Shown piece by piece: positions 41,379-50,791 of a stretch of 64,000 bases of DNA; position 1 is the first letter of the stretch, and every line of letters starts with the position of its first letter. Position numbers and translations under genes: made by a program. The DNA is from Arthrobacter glacialis. Its GTDB lineage: Bacteria; Actinomycetota; Actinomycetes; Actinomycetales; Micrococcaceae. The notes beneath the pieces were generated by a model. The model was not told the DNA's origin, did no database searches, and worked only from the letters and a program-made list of their open reading frames with translations. The DNA lies in NCBI RefSeq assembly GCF_002909445.1, contig NZ_PPXC01000005.1:248001-312000 (forward strand), read 5' to 3'.

Positions 41379-42221
41379 CTAGTTGGCTCGGGCCAGCTGC
41401 CTGATGGGCATCCAACGGTTGCTTAGTCTGCGGTACGCAGCAGCGGCGGCCGTGAAATCGCCGTCGGCCAGGCATTGCAGGCCCATGTGCACATCCGCGG
41501 GGGAATCGTCGGGGTGAAGACGGTTGGCCAGAGGTCCGTAGTCCAATTCCACCATGCCCGCCTCATTGAAACCGGACAGCCAGGTGTTAAGCTCGTCGAG
41601 CTCGCCGAAAAGCTCCAGATCCGGCGCCATGGCGGCCAGCATCCGCAGAGTCCGTTGCGCCCGGGCGGTGGCTACCGTGAGCGGCACCTGGGCTCGAACA
41701 GTCAGGATCCGCCCGTTGGATTCCACCACTTCCATGCGGTCATTGGCGTAGACCAGCACGAACCAACTAAAAGGTACTCCCCAGGTGGAGGTGCGGGTTT
41801 GCAACGGCAATTCCAGCAGCGGAGCGGCCGTGGCAGCACCGAGCCTTTCCGCCCACTCATCTTGGGAGAGCAGCAGTGTAGCCAGTTGGGACATGGTGCC
41901 ACTGAGCAACTCTGCGGCGCCCGCAATAGATCTTGCAACCACCTGATTGGGTGCGTAAAGCAACGGCTCGCCCTCACCCAAGGTCAGGACGCGCACCCGC
42001 TCCCCGGCCGTCGTCGGAAGCGGATTGGGACCGGACCGGCTGACCCGGCCCAAGGAATCGGCCAATTCGGCGGCATCAACGCTGACAGCGTTTTGTTCGG
42101 CATCCAAATGGTCCTGCAGGTAGGCGAACTCGGCGCTGGTGTACGCCTCGCGCGGCAAATAAACGCGCAGGCTGGAGACAAAGGGGAGCTGCACCCCGCC
42201 CAAGTACAAGCCCGCCGCCAT
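41379..42221 (-). CDS. Conserved hypothetical protein, coupled to exonuclease III
   Basis: The product has 280 residues with no membrane segment, signal peptide or motif that I recognise. It is predicted mostly alpha/beta, with a LPFVSSLRVYLPREAY start and a C-terminal helical AYRRLSNRWMPIRQLARAN. The ATG lies 3 nt after the stop of xthA, so the two are translated together, yet I see nothing nuclease-like in it. It is probably an actinobacterial family of unknown role. Confidence 0.75.
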   Translation of the reverse strand: MAAGLYLGGVQLPFVSSLRVYLPREAYTSAEFAYLQDHLDAEQNAVSVDAAELADSLGRVSRSGPNPLPTTAGERVRVLTLGEGEPLLYAPNQVVARSIAGAAELLSGTMSQLATLLLSQDEWAERLGAATAAPLLELPLQTRTSTWGVPFSWFVLVYANDRMEVVESNGRILTVRAQVPLTVATARAQRTLRMLAAMAPDLELFGELDELNTWLSGFNEAGMVELDYGPLANRLHPDDSPADVHMGLQCLADGDFTAAAAAYRRLSNRWMPIRQLARAN

Positions 42222-42224
42222 GGT

Positions 42225-43028
42225 TTAGTCCAGCTCCACAATGACCGGGGCGTGGTCCGAGGCGCCCTTGCCCTTGCGTTCTTCGCGGTCAATTTCAGCC
42301 GCCGTGACACGGGCCGCCAGTGCAGGGGAGGCCAGCACAAAGTCAATGCGCATGCCCTCGCGCTTGGGGAAGCGCAGCTGTGTGTAGTCCCAGTAGGTGT
42401 AGACGCCCGGACCCGGATTTGAGGGACGGACGACGTCGGCAAAACCTGCCGCTTCAAACGCTGAGAACGCTGCCCGCTCGGGTGCGCTGACGTGGGTCAG
42501 GCCCTGCTCGATGAAGAAGTCGATGTCCCAGACGTCGTCGTCCTGCGGTGCAATGTTCCAATCACCCATGAGCGCAATCTGGGCGTTGGGGTCCTCGGCG
42601 AGCCAGCCCGTGGCCTGGTTCTTGAGCTCATCGAGCCACTGAAGTTTGTACGGCATGTGCTCGTCATCCAGAGCGCGCCCATTGGGCACGTACAGGCTCC
42701 AGATGCGAACGCCGTTGCAGGTTGCGGCGATGGCCCGCGCCTCCTGGACGGGATCCTTGCCGCCCTTGCCGAACGCGGGCTGGTTCACAAAGGTGCGTTC
42801 TACATCCGCCAAACCCACGCGGGAGGCGATGGCCACGCCGTTCCACTGGCTGAAGCCAAAGTGGGCCACCTCGTAGCCGTTGTTTTCAAAGAGCTCCCAA
42901 GGGAAGTTCTCGTCCTTGCACTTGGTTTCTTGGATGGCCAGCACATCGGCATCGGTGCGGCGCAGCCACTCCTCCACACGGTCGGCACGGGCACGCAACG
43001 AGTTCACATTCCAGGTAGCAATCTTCAC
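42225..43028 (-). CDS. xthA: Exodeoxyribonuclease III (AP endonuclease)
   Basis: The product has 267 residues from a GTG start. It repairs abasic sites and 3'-blocked ends. The metal and catalytic motifs are complete: ATWNVNSLRARADRV, AIQETKCKDENFP, LMGDWNIAPQDDDVWD, GMRIDFVLASPAL and KGASDHAPVIVEL. It is the first gene of a two-gene minus-strand unit. Confidence 0.96.
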   Translation of the reverse strand: MKIATWNVNSLRARADRVEEWLRRTDADVLAIQETKCKDENFPWELFENNGYEVAHFGFSQWNGVAIASRVGLADVERTFVNQPAFGKGGKDPVQEARAIAATCNGVRIWSLYVPNGRALDDEHMPYKLQWLDELKNQATGWLAEDPNAQIALMGDWNIAPQDDDVWDIDFFIEQGLTHVSAPERAAFSAFEAAGFADVVRPSNPGPGVYTYWDYTQLRFPKREGMRIDFVLASPALAARVTAAEIDREERKGKGASDHAPVIVELD

Positions 43029-43601
43029 GTACCAAAGCTATCAAGTTAACCCGCCCAAATGGCCCGTACCGGCCCATTTGCCACGCGTCACGGTGCGCGG
43101 CAAGTGGTGGAAAAGGTGCTCAAAAGTGGGCGAAGACACCCTTGTTATACCCTGACAATCCAGTTTGATTGCCTAAGGTCACAAAGCCATAACGCTTGCC
43201 TCGTCCCGGCAGGGCGCGCGGACGGTAGCAATGGAGGGTCGTCCGGTGCCCTAAAGCGGCGATTATTGCGCTGATAGTGAAAGTGTCTTTGTTAGCGTTG
43301 AAGACGAACCAGTACACCGACAAGCCTGCGGGCAACTGCTCACACTTTCGCAAAATACTTGCGAAAAATGATGCAGCCAGACTCAGGCGCTCGAACTGGC
43401 GGTAGGGATAGCTTCCCGTTCTCCGCACATTGAATGCGGAACCGTCTTTCCTTGCTGCTCCGGCCGGAGCATGCGTGGAAGCGAAGAGTTTGACGCGTAA
43501 CAACGCCTGCAGCACGAGAACACCAATTGCGGCGCTGAAACCACCGAAGACGAGCGAAAGCTGAGCCGTTCGGGGCGGAGCGCTGCGTAGATGGGTACTA
43601 C
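43029..43601 (+). other. 573-bp region upstream of the betaine transporter, hairpin-rich leader candidate
   Basis: I see no convincing gene. Hairpins include TTTCGCAA-AATAC-TTGCGAAA (43346-43366), the palindrome GCTCCGGCCGGAGC (about 43458-43471) and a small CCGCA/TGCGG stem near 43425. A 9-codon frame with a weak ribosome site runs from 43471 to 43500. No known riboswitch (ydaO, glycine, SAM) is recognisable by eye. Confidence 0.5.
43165..43193 (+). promoter_or_regulatory. Possible promoter of the betaine transporter operon
   Basis: TTGATT (43165-43170), 17 bp and CATAAC (43188-43193) have correct spacing. If used, the leader would be about 400 nt. Both hexamers are imperfect. Confidence 0.35.
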
Positions 43602-44939
43602 GTGTCCGAAGCAACACACAACGCAAGTCATCAAGAATCAACAACACAGGACGGCACCGAGGCAGAAAACGCCCTGAGCGTGCGCAACGTCTACAAGGTG
43701 TTCGGTAAGCGGCCAGCCGAAGTCATCAAACGCCTGAAGTCGGGCAAGAAGCGTGCCGAACTCACGGCGCTGGGCACAGCCGCCGTCATCGACGCCAGTT
43801 TTGACGTCAAAAAGGGCGAGATCTTCGTGGTCATGGGCCTTTCCGGCTCTGGAAAATCCACCTTGATCCGCACTCTGAACGGGCTGTGGGCACCCACCCA
43901 AGGTTCCGTGGTGGTTGGTGGAACAGACATTTCCGCCATCAGTGACAAGGAACTGCGCAAGGTCCGCCAAGAGAAGATCTCCATGGTCTTCCAGCATTTT
44001 GCCCTGCTCCCGCACCGCACAGTGCTGGAAAACGCCGCCTACGCGTTGGAAATTCAGGGCGTTGCCAAGGCAGAGCGCACAGCCCGGGCCGAGAAGGTTT
44101 TGTCCATGGTGGGGCTTGGTGGATGGGGCGAAAAGTACCCCTCTGAGCTCTCCGGCGGCATGCAGCAGCGTGTGGGTTTGGCCCGCGCCCTGTGCGCCGA
44201 GACTGACATTCTGCTCATGGATGAGGCATTTTCCGCCCTTGACCCGCTGATCCGGCGCGAAATGCAGGAACAGCTGGTGGTATTGCAGGCTGAGCTTGGC
44301 AAGACCATTGTTTTCATTACCCACGACCTCAACGAGGCCATGTTCCTGGGCGATCGGATCGCCGTCATGCGCGACGGCGAGATCGTCCAGATTGGCACCC
44401 CGGATGAGATCCTGACCAATCCGGCCAACGACTATGTGGCCCAATTTGTGCAGGACGTGGACAGGACCCGTGTCCTGACTGCCGGTGTCGTCATGGAACC
44501 GCCGCTGGCTGTTGTCACGATTTCCGGCGGCCCCCGCAACGCCTTGCGAACCATGCGCGACCTGCAGGTTTCGGCGGCCTTTGTGGTGGACCGGCGCCGC
44601 AAATATCAGGGGATTGTCCGCGACCGCGATGTCATGGCACAGGTGGAAAAGCGTGCCACCGACTTGGCCGCCGTGGTGCGCAACGGCATTGAACCCGTCA
44701 GCCCCGAGACCGCCCTGAACGATTTGTTTGGCCGCGCCGTTGAGAGTCCCATTCCGCTGCCTGTGGTGGACGACGACGGCCGCCTGGTGGGTGCCCTGCC
44801 CCGGGTAACGCTGCTGGCGGCGTTGGGCAATGTGCCCTCAACAACGGGCGAATTCCCTGTGGTTGAGGTGGCTGTTGCGCCCATCCCGGAACAAATGGTG
44901 ACGGCCGCTTTGGCTCAGTATGAAGGAGTGGCAAAATGA
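43602..44939 (+). CDS. proV: Glycine betaine/proline ABC transporter ATPase with CBS domains
   Basis: The product has 445 residues from a GTG without a clear ribosome site. The ATPase has GLSGSGKST (about 78), LSGGMQQRVGLARAL (about 184) and ILLMDEAFSALDP (about 203). After about residue 290 there are two CBS motifs, which in OpuA sense ionic strength and gate transport. It energises uptake of the osmoprotectant. It overlaps the permease gene by 4 nt. Confidence 0.95.
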   Translation: MSEATHNASHQESTTQDGTEAENALSVRNVYKVFGKRPAEVIKRLKSGKKRAELTALGTAAVIDASFDVKKGEIFVVMGLSGSGKSTLIRTLNGLWAPTQGSVVVGGTDISAISDKELRKVRQEKISMVFQHFALLPHRTVLENAAYALEIQGVAKAERTARAEKVLSMVGLGGWGEKYPSELSGGMQQRVGLARALCAETDILLMDEAFSALDPLIRREMQEQLVVLQAELGKTIVFITHDLNEAMFLGDRIAVMRDGEIVQIGTPDEILTNPANDYVAQFVQDVDRTRVLTAGVVMEPPLAVVTISGGPRNALRTMRDLQVSAAFVVDRRRKYQGIVRDRDVMAQVEKRATDLAAVVRNGIEPVSPETALNDLFGRAVESPIPLPVVDDDGRLVGALPRVTLLAALGNVPSTTGEFPVVEVAVAPIPEQMVTAALAQYEGVAK

Positions 44940-45790
44940 CCCCCGATTTTCGGATTCCCCTGGGCGACTGGGTTGAGGTTGGCCTGGACTGGCTGACAAC
45001 ATCGCTGGAGGGCTTCTTCGCCCTAATTCGCAGTATTTTGGTTGGCGCCTATGACGGGCTTGAGTGGCTGCTTGCCGCACCGCCCTACTGGGCAGTCATT
45101 GTTGTTTTTGCCGCCATAGCCTGGTGGGCCAGTGGTTGGAAGCTCGGCGTGGGCACCATTGTGGGCTTTGCTGTGATTGTTGGCGTGGACCAATGGTCAA
45201 ATGCTATGGATTCTTTGGCCCTGGTCATCATCGCAACCGTGGTGGCAGTGGCCATCAGTGTTCCGTTGGGCATTTGGGCGGCCAGCTCCCTGCGGGTGTC
45301 GGCGATTGTGCGGCCCATTATGGACTTCATGCAAACCATGCCCGCCATGGTTTACCTGATCCCGGCACTGGTCATGTTCCGGGTTGGCGTGGTGCCGGGC
45401 ATCGTCGCCACCATCATCTTCTCCATGGCACCAGGTGTCCGCCTCACTGAGCTGGGCATCCGTGGCGTGGACAAGGAAGTGGTTGAAGCAGGGCATGCTT
45501 TCGGTTCCAGCCCAGGACGCATCCTGCGCCAAATCCAGCTTCCCTTGGCCCGGCCCACCATCATGGCTGGCGTCAACCAGGTCATCATGCTCTCACTGTC
45601 CATGGTGGTCATTGCCGGCATGGTCGGTGCCGGCGGCTTGGGTGGAGACGTTGTTGCCAGCCTGAGTCGCATCGATGCGGGACTGGGCTTCGAAGCCGGC
45701 ATCGCCGTCGTGATTCTGGCCATCTTCCTTGACCGGGTCACAGCCAGTTTCGGCAAGAGCAAGACCCGCTCCAGCACCAAAGCCGCCTAA
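44936..45790 (+). CDS. proW: Glycine betaine/proline ABC transporter permease
   Basis: The product has 284 residues with about six to seven membrane helices. The conserved core MDFMQTMPAMVYLIPALVMF and the ATPase-docking segment EAGHAFGSSPGRILRQIQLP are those of ProW/OpuAB. The start overlaps proV (ATGA). Confidence 0.95.
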   Translation: MTPDFRIPLGDWVEVGLDWLTTSLEGFFALIRSILVGAYDGLEWLLAAPPYWAVIVVFAAIAWWASGWKLGVGTIVGFAVIVGVDQWSNAMDSLALVIIATVVAVAISVPLGIWAASSLRVSAIVRPIMDFMQTMPAMVYLIPALVMFRVGVVPGIVATIIFSMAPGVRLTELGIRGVDKEVVEAGHAFGSSPGRILRQIQLPLARPTIMAGVNQVIMLSLSMVVIAGMVGAGGLGGDVVASLSRIDAGLGFEAGIAVVILAIFLDRVTASFGKSKTRSSTKAA

Positions 45791-45863
45791 CTGCGGCCAC
45801 AAGAGTTTTACAAACCAATCGCGGCAGCAATGTGTTTAGCGCTGCCAATGAAAGGAATGAACA

Positions 45864-46754
45864 ATGAACAAGAAATTTATGGGGTTTGCCGCCATCGCGG
45901 CAACACTGGCCTTAGGTCTGAGTGCGTGTGGATCGGGCGCTGAGGCGGCCACCGTGGAGAACGGTGACAAGAAGGATGTCTCCATTGCCGTCTTCAACGG
46001 CTGGGATGAAGGCATCGCGGCCTCGGAGCTGTGGAAAGTGATTTTGGATCAGAAGGGCTACGACGTCACCTTGCAAAGCGCCGACGTCGCACCCGTGTTC
46101 TCTGGCCTCTCCACCGGCGACTACGATCTGACGCTGGACACCTGGCTGCCTGTCACCCACGCCGACCTGCTGGAGGAATACGGCGAGAAGATCACCGAAC
46201 TAGGGCAGTGGAATGACGAAGCATCGCTGACCATTGCCGTCAACGAAGACGCACCCATCAGCTCCCTCGACGAACTTGCGGCCAACGCAGACAAATTTGG
46301 CAACAAGATCATTGGCATTGAGCCCGCAGCCGGCCTGACCAAGGTCACCACCGAGGAAGTCATCCCCGGCTACGGCCTGGACAAAATGGAGTACATCACC
46401 TCATCCACTCCGGCCATGCTCTCCGAACTGAAAACGGCCACCAGCAAGGGTGAAAACATTGTAGTCACCCTGTGGCGTCCGCACTGGGCCTACGACGCCT
46501 TCCCTGTGAAGGATTTGAAGGACCCCAAGGGCGCACTGGGGGAGGCTGAAGGTATCTACGGTTACTCCCGTCTGGACTTCGACACGGACTACCCGGTTCT
46601 TGACGGTTGGTTGAAGAACTTCAAGATGGACTCGGAGACGCTGTATTCATTGGAGAACGCCATGTTCAACGGCACCGACACCAAGGATTACACGCCGATC
46701 ATTCAGAAGTGGATCAGCGAGAACCAAGACTACGTTGACTCACTGACCGCATAG
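45864..46754 (+). CDS. proX: Glycine betaine/proline-binding lipoprotein
   Basis: The product has 296 residues with a lipoprotein signal ending LSAC (Cys22). The aromatic cage for quaternary amines is suggested by FNGWDEG, DTWLPVTH and LWRPHWAYD. It is third in the operon, 73 nt after the permease; a small GGCAGC/GCTGCC hairpin lies in that gap. AAAGGAATG precedes the ATG. Confidence 0.95.
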   Translation: MNKKFMGFAAIAATLALGLSACGSGAEAATVENGDKKDVSIAVFNGWDEGIAASELWKVILDQKGYDVTLQSADVAPVFSGLSTGDYDLTLDTWLPVTHADLLEEYGEKITELGQWNDEASLTIAVNEDAPISSLDELAANADKFGNKIIGIEPAAGLTKVTTEEVIPGYGLDKMEYITSSTPAMLSELKTATSKGENIVVTLWRPHWAYDAFPVKDLKDPKGALGEAEGIYGYSRLDFDTDYPVLDGWLKNFKMDSETLYSLENAMFNGTDTKDYTPIIQKWISENQDYVDSLTA

Positions 46755-46774
46755 CGGCCAGCTGGCGCTACGAG

Positions 46775-47596
46775 CTATTTCCACCAGGAGTCAAGAAGTG
46801 TCACAGGCGTAGTGCGCTTGTGGCGGGACTGGCGGAAACGGCGCTCGATCGACTCGGCGGCTGCCTCGGGGATGTCTTTTCCCTCGAGGTAGTCGTCGAT
46901 TTCGTCATAAGTGATCCCCAGCTCGTCTTCGTCGGTACGGCCCGGGCGGCCGTCCAGCAGATCGGCCGTGGGGACCTTGTTGTACAACTGTTCCGGGGCG
47001 CCCAACTCGTGTAGCAGGGCCCGGTTCTGGCGCTTGTTCAGGGTGAACAGCGGCAGGATGTCCGCCCCGCCGTCGCCGAATTTGGTGAAAAATCCGGTGA
47101 CGGATTCAGCAGCATGATCTGTGCCAATGACCAGCAGGTTGTCGTGGCCTGCCAAGGCGTACTGGGCGATCATTCGGGAACGGGCCTTGATGTTGCCCTT
47201 ATTGAAGTCAGAGACATCCTCTGTGGCGGTCTTGGCGAACTCAGCCTCAAAGCCGTCCACAGCCGGGGCAATATTAAACGTCTGCGCCGTCTTGGGGTTG
47301 ATGAATTCCAGTGCTCTTTGCGCGTCAGCTTCATCATGCTGAACACCGTACGGCAGCCGCACGGCAATGAAATTGGCGTCGATGCCCTCCGCCGCCAGCT
47401 CCTCAACGGCCAATTGCGCCAAACGGCCGGCCAAGGTGGAATCCAGCCCGCCACTGATGCCCAACACAAAACCCTTGGTGCCCGTGGCCTTGAGGTAATC
47501 CTTCAGGAACGTCACCCGCCGTGTGATTTCCGACTGGGGGTCGATGACCGCCTGGACGCCAAGTTCGCCAATGATCTGTGCCTGTAGTTCGCGCAT
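46775..47596 (-). CDS. nadE: Ammonia-dependent NAD synthetase
   Basis: The product has 273 residues, the size of the short NadE without a glutaminase domain. I chose the ATG of MRELQAQI; an in-frame extension of 16 residues is not typical. The ATP pyrophosphatase P-loop is GISGGLDST (46-54), followed by [17 protein letters not shown] and [20 protein letters not shown]. It converts deamido-NAD and ammonia to NAD. It converges with the betaine operon with only a 20-nt gap. Confidence 0.96.
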   Translation of the reverse strand: MRELQAQIIGELGVQAVIDPQSEITRRVTFLKDYLKATGTKGFVLGISGGLDSTLAGRLAQLAVEELAAEGIDANFIAVRLPYGVQHDEADAQRALEFINPKTAQTFNIAPAVDGFEAEFAKTATEDVSDFNKGNIKARSRMIAQYALAGHDNLLVIGTDHAAESVTGFFTKFGDGGADILPLFTLNKRQNRALLHELGAPEQLYNKVPTADLLDGRPGRTDEDELGITYDEIDDYLEGKDIPEAAAESIERRFRQSRHKRTTPVTLLDSWWK

Positions 47597-47665
47597 GTGA
47601 CTAGCGTAGCGTGCGCGTATTTCGGCGGTGTTGCGTGCGCGCAATTACAGTGACGCCGACGCCGC

Positions 47666-48160
47666 TCAGAACACCAACCCGTGCTTCTCCACGAGCGGCA
47701 TGGTCCCCTCGAAATCCAACTCGCATCCGTACGCAGCGGCAATCGGGGTGAGCGTCTCAGGGTCGTATTCACCACCGGGCTCGCCGAGCCGCCGGAAAAG
47801 CTTCTCAAGTCCGCCCGGTGAGATGATCTCGAGCACGCGGAGGGTGTCGTCGCCGGCGTTCCAGAACGTGTGCCAGCGTCCTCGCGGTTTCGACACAAGG
47901 TCGCCGACGGTCGCGGTGATCTCCACCCCGTCTTCGATCACTCCAAGCGTGCCGTCGAGTACAAAGGTGTACTCATCCTCTCGGCTGTGCCGATGCAGCG
48001 GTGCGGCGAGGACCCGCGGCGCCAGCACGTGTTCGACCATCGTGACAAGCCCGCCCGACGCGGCACTTTCCAGGAGGTACCGATCAAGCAACCCGGGTTC
48101 GCCGGTGACGTCGCCCTCTCCGGCGCGAAGCACGTGAGGGCCGGGAGCTGGTGTAGTCAT
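47666..48160 (-). CDS. Cupin domain protein
   Basis: The product has 164 residues with one beta-barrel. Metal-binding cupin motif 1 reads PLHRHSREDEYTFVLDG and motif 2 reads LVSKPRGRWHTFWN. The substrate is unknown; many such proteins are dioxygenases or isomerases, others are only ligand binders. Codon use has more CG-ending choices than its neighbours, which may hint at separate ancestry. Confidence 0.85.
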   Translation of the reverse strand: MTTPAPGPHVLRAGEGDVTGEPGLLDRYLLESAASGGLVTMVEHVLAPRVLAAPLHRHSREDEYTFVLDGTLGVIEDGVEITATVGDLVSKPRGRWHTFWNAGDDTLRVLEIISPGGLEKLFRRLGEPGGEYDPETLTPIAAAYGCELDFEGTMPLVEKHGLVF

Positions 48161-48356
48161 GACTCAGACTTTACGCCCACAAATCCGGCTCCGGAATAGC
48201 CGAAACAGGGCAAATTGCACCATCCGCCTAGGTCCAATGCTGAGGCCCGCGAACGCATTTTGGCTGACGTTTCGGGCGGCTGCCAGTTGCGCCCAAGCGT
48301 GCGTTCGGTGCCAGCGTGTACAGCTTGCCCAAACAGCCCCCGGTAGAATAGTTGCC

Positions 48357-48923
48357 ATGACACAGACTCTCGCTGCCGATCGTGCCCGCCTGCTCGAACT
48401 CGTCAAGGAACTGGCCGTTGTTCACGGCAAAGTGATCTTGTCGTCGGGCAAGGAAGCCGACTACTACATTGACCTGCGCCGCATCACCCTCCACCACGAG
48501 GCTTCCCGTTTGGCTGGCCGCGTCATGCTGGCGATGCTGGATGACGCCGGCATCGAGTTTGAAAATGCCGGCGGCCTGACCATGGGCGCCGACCCCGTCG
48601 GCACAGCCCTCATGCACGCAGCTGGCGACGCTGGCCGCGCCATTGACGCCTTCGTGGTCCGCAAAGCCCAGAAGTCCTACGGCATGGGCCGCCAGGTTGA
48701 AGGCCCCAGCGTTGACGGGCGCAACGTGGTAGTCCTCGAGGACACCTCCACCACGGGCGGCTCCGCCCTGACAGCCGTTGAAGGCGTACGCAAGGCAGGC
48801 GGCAACATCGTCGCCGTCGCCGTGATCGTTGACCGCGACACAGGCGCCAAGGAACGCATTGAAGCCGAAGCCGGGGTTCCGTACCTGTTCATCTTCGGCA
48901 AGGACGAGCTCGGCCTGGACTAA
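48357..48923 (+). CDS. pyrE: Orotate phosphoribosyltransferase
   Basis: The product has 188 residues. I chose the ATG at 48357 because the protein then starts at the usual point; an in-frame reading from 48159 adds 66 residues unlike any PyrE. The PRPP loop VVVLEDTSTTGGSALTA lies at 124-140, and VILSSGKEADYYIDLRR binds orotate. It makes OMP in pyrimidine synthesis and stands apart from other pyr genes. Confidence 0.95.
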   Translation: MTQTLAADRARLLELVKELAVVHGKVILSSGKEADYYIDLRRITLHHEASRLAGRVMLAMLDDAGIEFENAGGLTMGADPVGTALMHAAGDAGRAIDAFVVRKAQKSYGMGRQVEGPSVDGRNVVVLEDTSTTGGSALTAVEGVRKAGGNIVAVAVIVDRDTGAKERIEAEAGVPYLFIFGKDELGLD

Positions 48924-49034
48924 GCCTTCCCACACGCTTCGGTGAGGCAACAGCGCAGGTGGCGGTCCGGCACCGAACCCAGCCCGTCCGGCAACCCGAA
49001 CCGGCATCGAACATGAAGTTTGAAAGGATCCACG

Positions 49035-49655
49035 TTGGCCAAGCTTTACTTCCGTTACGGCGCCATGAACTCGGGCAAGTCCACGGGCTTGTTGCAGGTG
49101 GCGTTCAATTATGAGGAGCGGGGACAACGGGTCCTGCTTGCCAAGCCTGGTGTTGACACCAAGGGTGCGGGGGAGATTGTGTCCCGGCTCGGCATGTCAC
49201 GTGATGTGGACTTCCTGCTCCAGCCCGGAGACGACGCCCGCGCCCAATTTGCCGCCCATGCTGCTGGCGATGACCCCGAGGCGCTCGTGCAGCATGTGGA
49301 TGTGGCACCCGTGGCGTGCCTGCTCATTGACGAGGCCCAATTCCTCACCCCACAGCAGGTCGATGACCTGTTCAGGATTGCAGTGGAGGACGGCGTGCCG
49401 GTTATTGCCTATGGCATTCGCACGGATTTCAAAACTCGTGCTTTCCCGGGAGCGGCACGCCTTTTTGAAATTGCGCATGCTCTGGAAGAGCTCAAGACCA
49501 TCTGCCGCTGCGGCCGCAAGGCCATCTTCAACACCCGCCGCGTGGGGCAGGACGTGGTGTTCGACGGCGAGCAGGTAGCCATCGATGGTGCCGACGTTTG
49601 GTACGAGTCACTCTGCGGAAAGTGCTATTTGGAAGCGTCCGGCGGCAGGCTCTGA
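49035..49655 (+). CDS. tdk: Thymidine kinase (type II)
   Basis: The product has 206 residues. I chose the TTG at 49035 because GAAAGGA lies 6 nt before it and the protein then starts MAKLYFRYGAMNSGKS, with the P-loop in the normal place. The Walker B LLIDEAQFLTPQQVDDL and the zinc-ribbon pairs CRCG and CGKC are present. It phosphorylates thymidine in the salvage pathway. A hairpin terminator follows. Confidence 0.95.
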   Translation: MAKLYFRYGAMNSGKSTGLLQVAFNYEERGQRVLLAKPGVDTKGAGEIVSRLGMSRDVDFLLQPGDDARAQFAAHAAGDDPEALVQHVDVAPVACLLIDEAQFLTPQQVDDLFRIAVEDGVPVIAYGIRTDFKTRAFPGAARLFEIAHALEELKTICRCGRKAIFNTRRVGQDVVFDGEQVAIDGADVWYESLCGKCYLEASGGRL

Positions 49656-49671
49656 TCCTCAGTTGGCCAAA

Positions 49672-49715
49672 AAATCCTGGTGGACGTGCACATTGCTGTA
49701 CGCCCACCAGGATTT
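49672..49715 (+). terminator. Hairpin terminator of tdk
   Basis: Perfect 12-bp arms AAATCCTGGTGG and CCACCAGGATTT (49672-49683 and 49704-49715) enclose a 20-nt loop, with TTTT-containing sequence after. Confidence 0.82.
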
Positions 49716-49849
49716 CTTGTGCACTTTTGAGTCAGCTGCTCACTTAGACCGCGTGGGCACTTGTCCCCATCGCGTCGACTTGCGCTGACGCATAGGCTCG
49801 GGACATGGCGCGGCCTGTCGAGGCCGTGCGACTGAAGGAGATCACCCCC

Positions 49850-50725
49850 ATGTCAATGCAGCCGCCGTGGCCGGGCCAGCCCGTCGAGAATTCTGAGAAC
49901 AACGCGCAGCTTGGGCAACCGGCGCAAAGTGGCTATCCGCAACCCGACAATCGTCAAAGCTACCCGCAGGGCCAACCCCATCCTGGTCAGTCGCAGCAGC
50001 CGGGCCAGTTCCCGCAAGGGGCAAACCCTTATGCGCAGCCATACTACGGAGCCCCTAGTGGCATGCCGCCATTGCCCAAGAAGAAGTCTGTGCTGCCTTG
50101 GATTCTTGTTGGTGGTGGGGTGGCGGTTATGGCCGTCACGATTGTTGTGGTGGTGTTGATCGCTGGCATGTTTAGTGGAGGTAAATCAGCAAACGTGGTG
50201 GAGGCCACCACCACTTCCGCCTACTTCCAGTATCCAGAGGGCTGGATTCAAAACAGTCAAAACGTCACCGTAATCAATGAGGACGGCAGCAAGCCCGCAG
50301 AGCGTTTCAGTGCCATCAACACCGAAAAGGATGCATCAGCCCTTTTTGTCTATGAGGCAGGAGCCCGTCCGGAGGGCGCCGTCACTCAGGAGAAAATTCA
50401 CAAGGCAATTGACCAGGGCTTTGCGGCCCAGCTGGACGCCTCGCAGGATGAGCTCATCTACATGCGCGGCACCTCCGGCTTTGGCTGCGTGGGGGACTTT
50501 GCATACACCCAGGAACCTGCCACCGTCGAGCGAGATGGCATGTACGGCTACAGCTACGGGTATACGTGCCTGAGCTACAAGGGAGCCATTGAAGGCGAAT
50601 ACTTTGTTGCCTACGACAATTCAGGTGTTTCGCACAGGCTTACAGTAGAGGCCCTGGCTTCTGAATGGAACAACAACAAGCAGGCCTTGACGGCCATCAT
50701 TGCTTCATTGAGGCCAGCAGCCTAA
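49850..50725 (+). CDS. Hypothetical membrane protein with Pro/Gln-rich N-terminus
   Basis: The product has 291 residues from an ATG with AAGGAG 9 nt upstream. Residues 1-75 are a low-complexity Pro/Gln/Gly segment (QPHPGQSQQPGQFPQG), a single membrane helix spans about 83-107, and the extracellular part (about 110-291) is a soluble alpha/beta domain with two Cys (GFGCVGDF, YTCLSYK) that could form a disulfide. This is a common actinobacterial layout of unknown role. Confidence 0.82.
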   Translation: MSMQPPWPGQPVENSENNAQLGQPAQSGYPQPDNRQSYPQGQPHPGQSQQPGQFPQGANPYAQPYYGAPSGMPPLPKKKSVLPWILVGGGVAVMAVTIVVVVLIAGMFSGGKSANVVEATTTSAYFQYPEGWIQNSQNVTVINEDGSKPAERFSAINTEKDASALFVYEAGARPEGAVTQEKIHKAIDQGFAAQLDASQDELIYMRGTSGFGCVGDFAYTQEPATVERDGMYGYSYGYTCLSYKGAIEGEYFVAYDNSGVSHRLTVEALASEWNNNKQALTAIIASLRPAA

Positions 50726-50791
50726 TCAGTCTGTGCGCGGCCGCCCAGCAACCATGTGAGGATGGGCGGCCACGTCAAGGTGGGGGAGGGG

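Noticed and set aside
43120-43647. Minus-strand open frame of 175 codons in the betaine transporter leader
   Set aside because: It overlaps the proV start, lacks a ribosome site and resembles no family. It is more likely chance opening in GC-rich DNA, although it means the leader is not stop-dense on that strand.
48159-48356. 66-residue N-terminal extension of PyrE
   Set aside because: The extension has no similarity to the family, and the ATG at 48357 gives the normal 188-residue enzyme.
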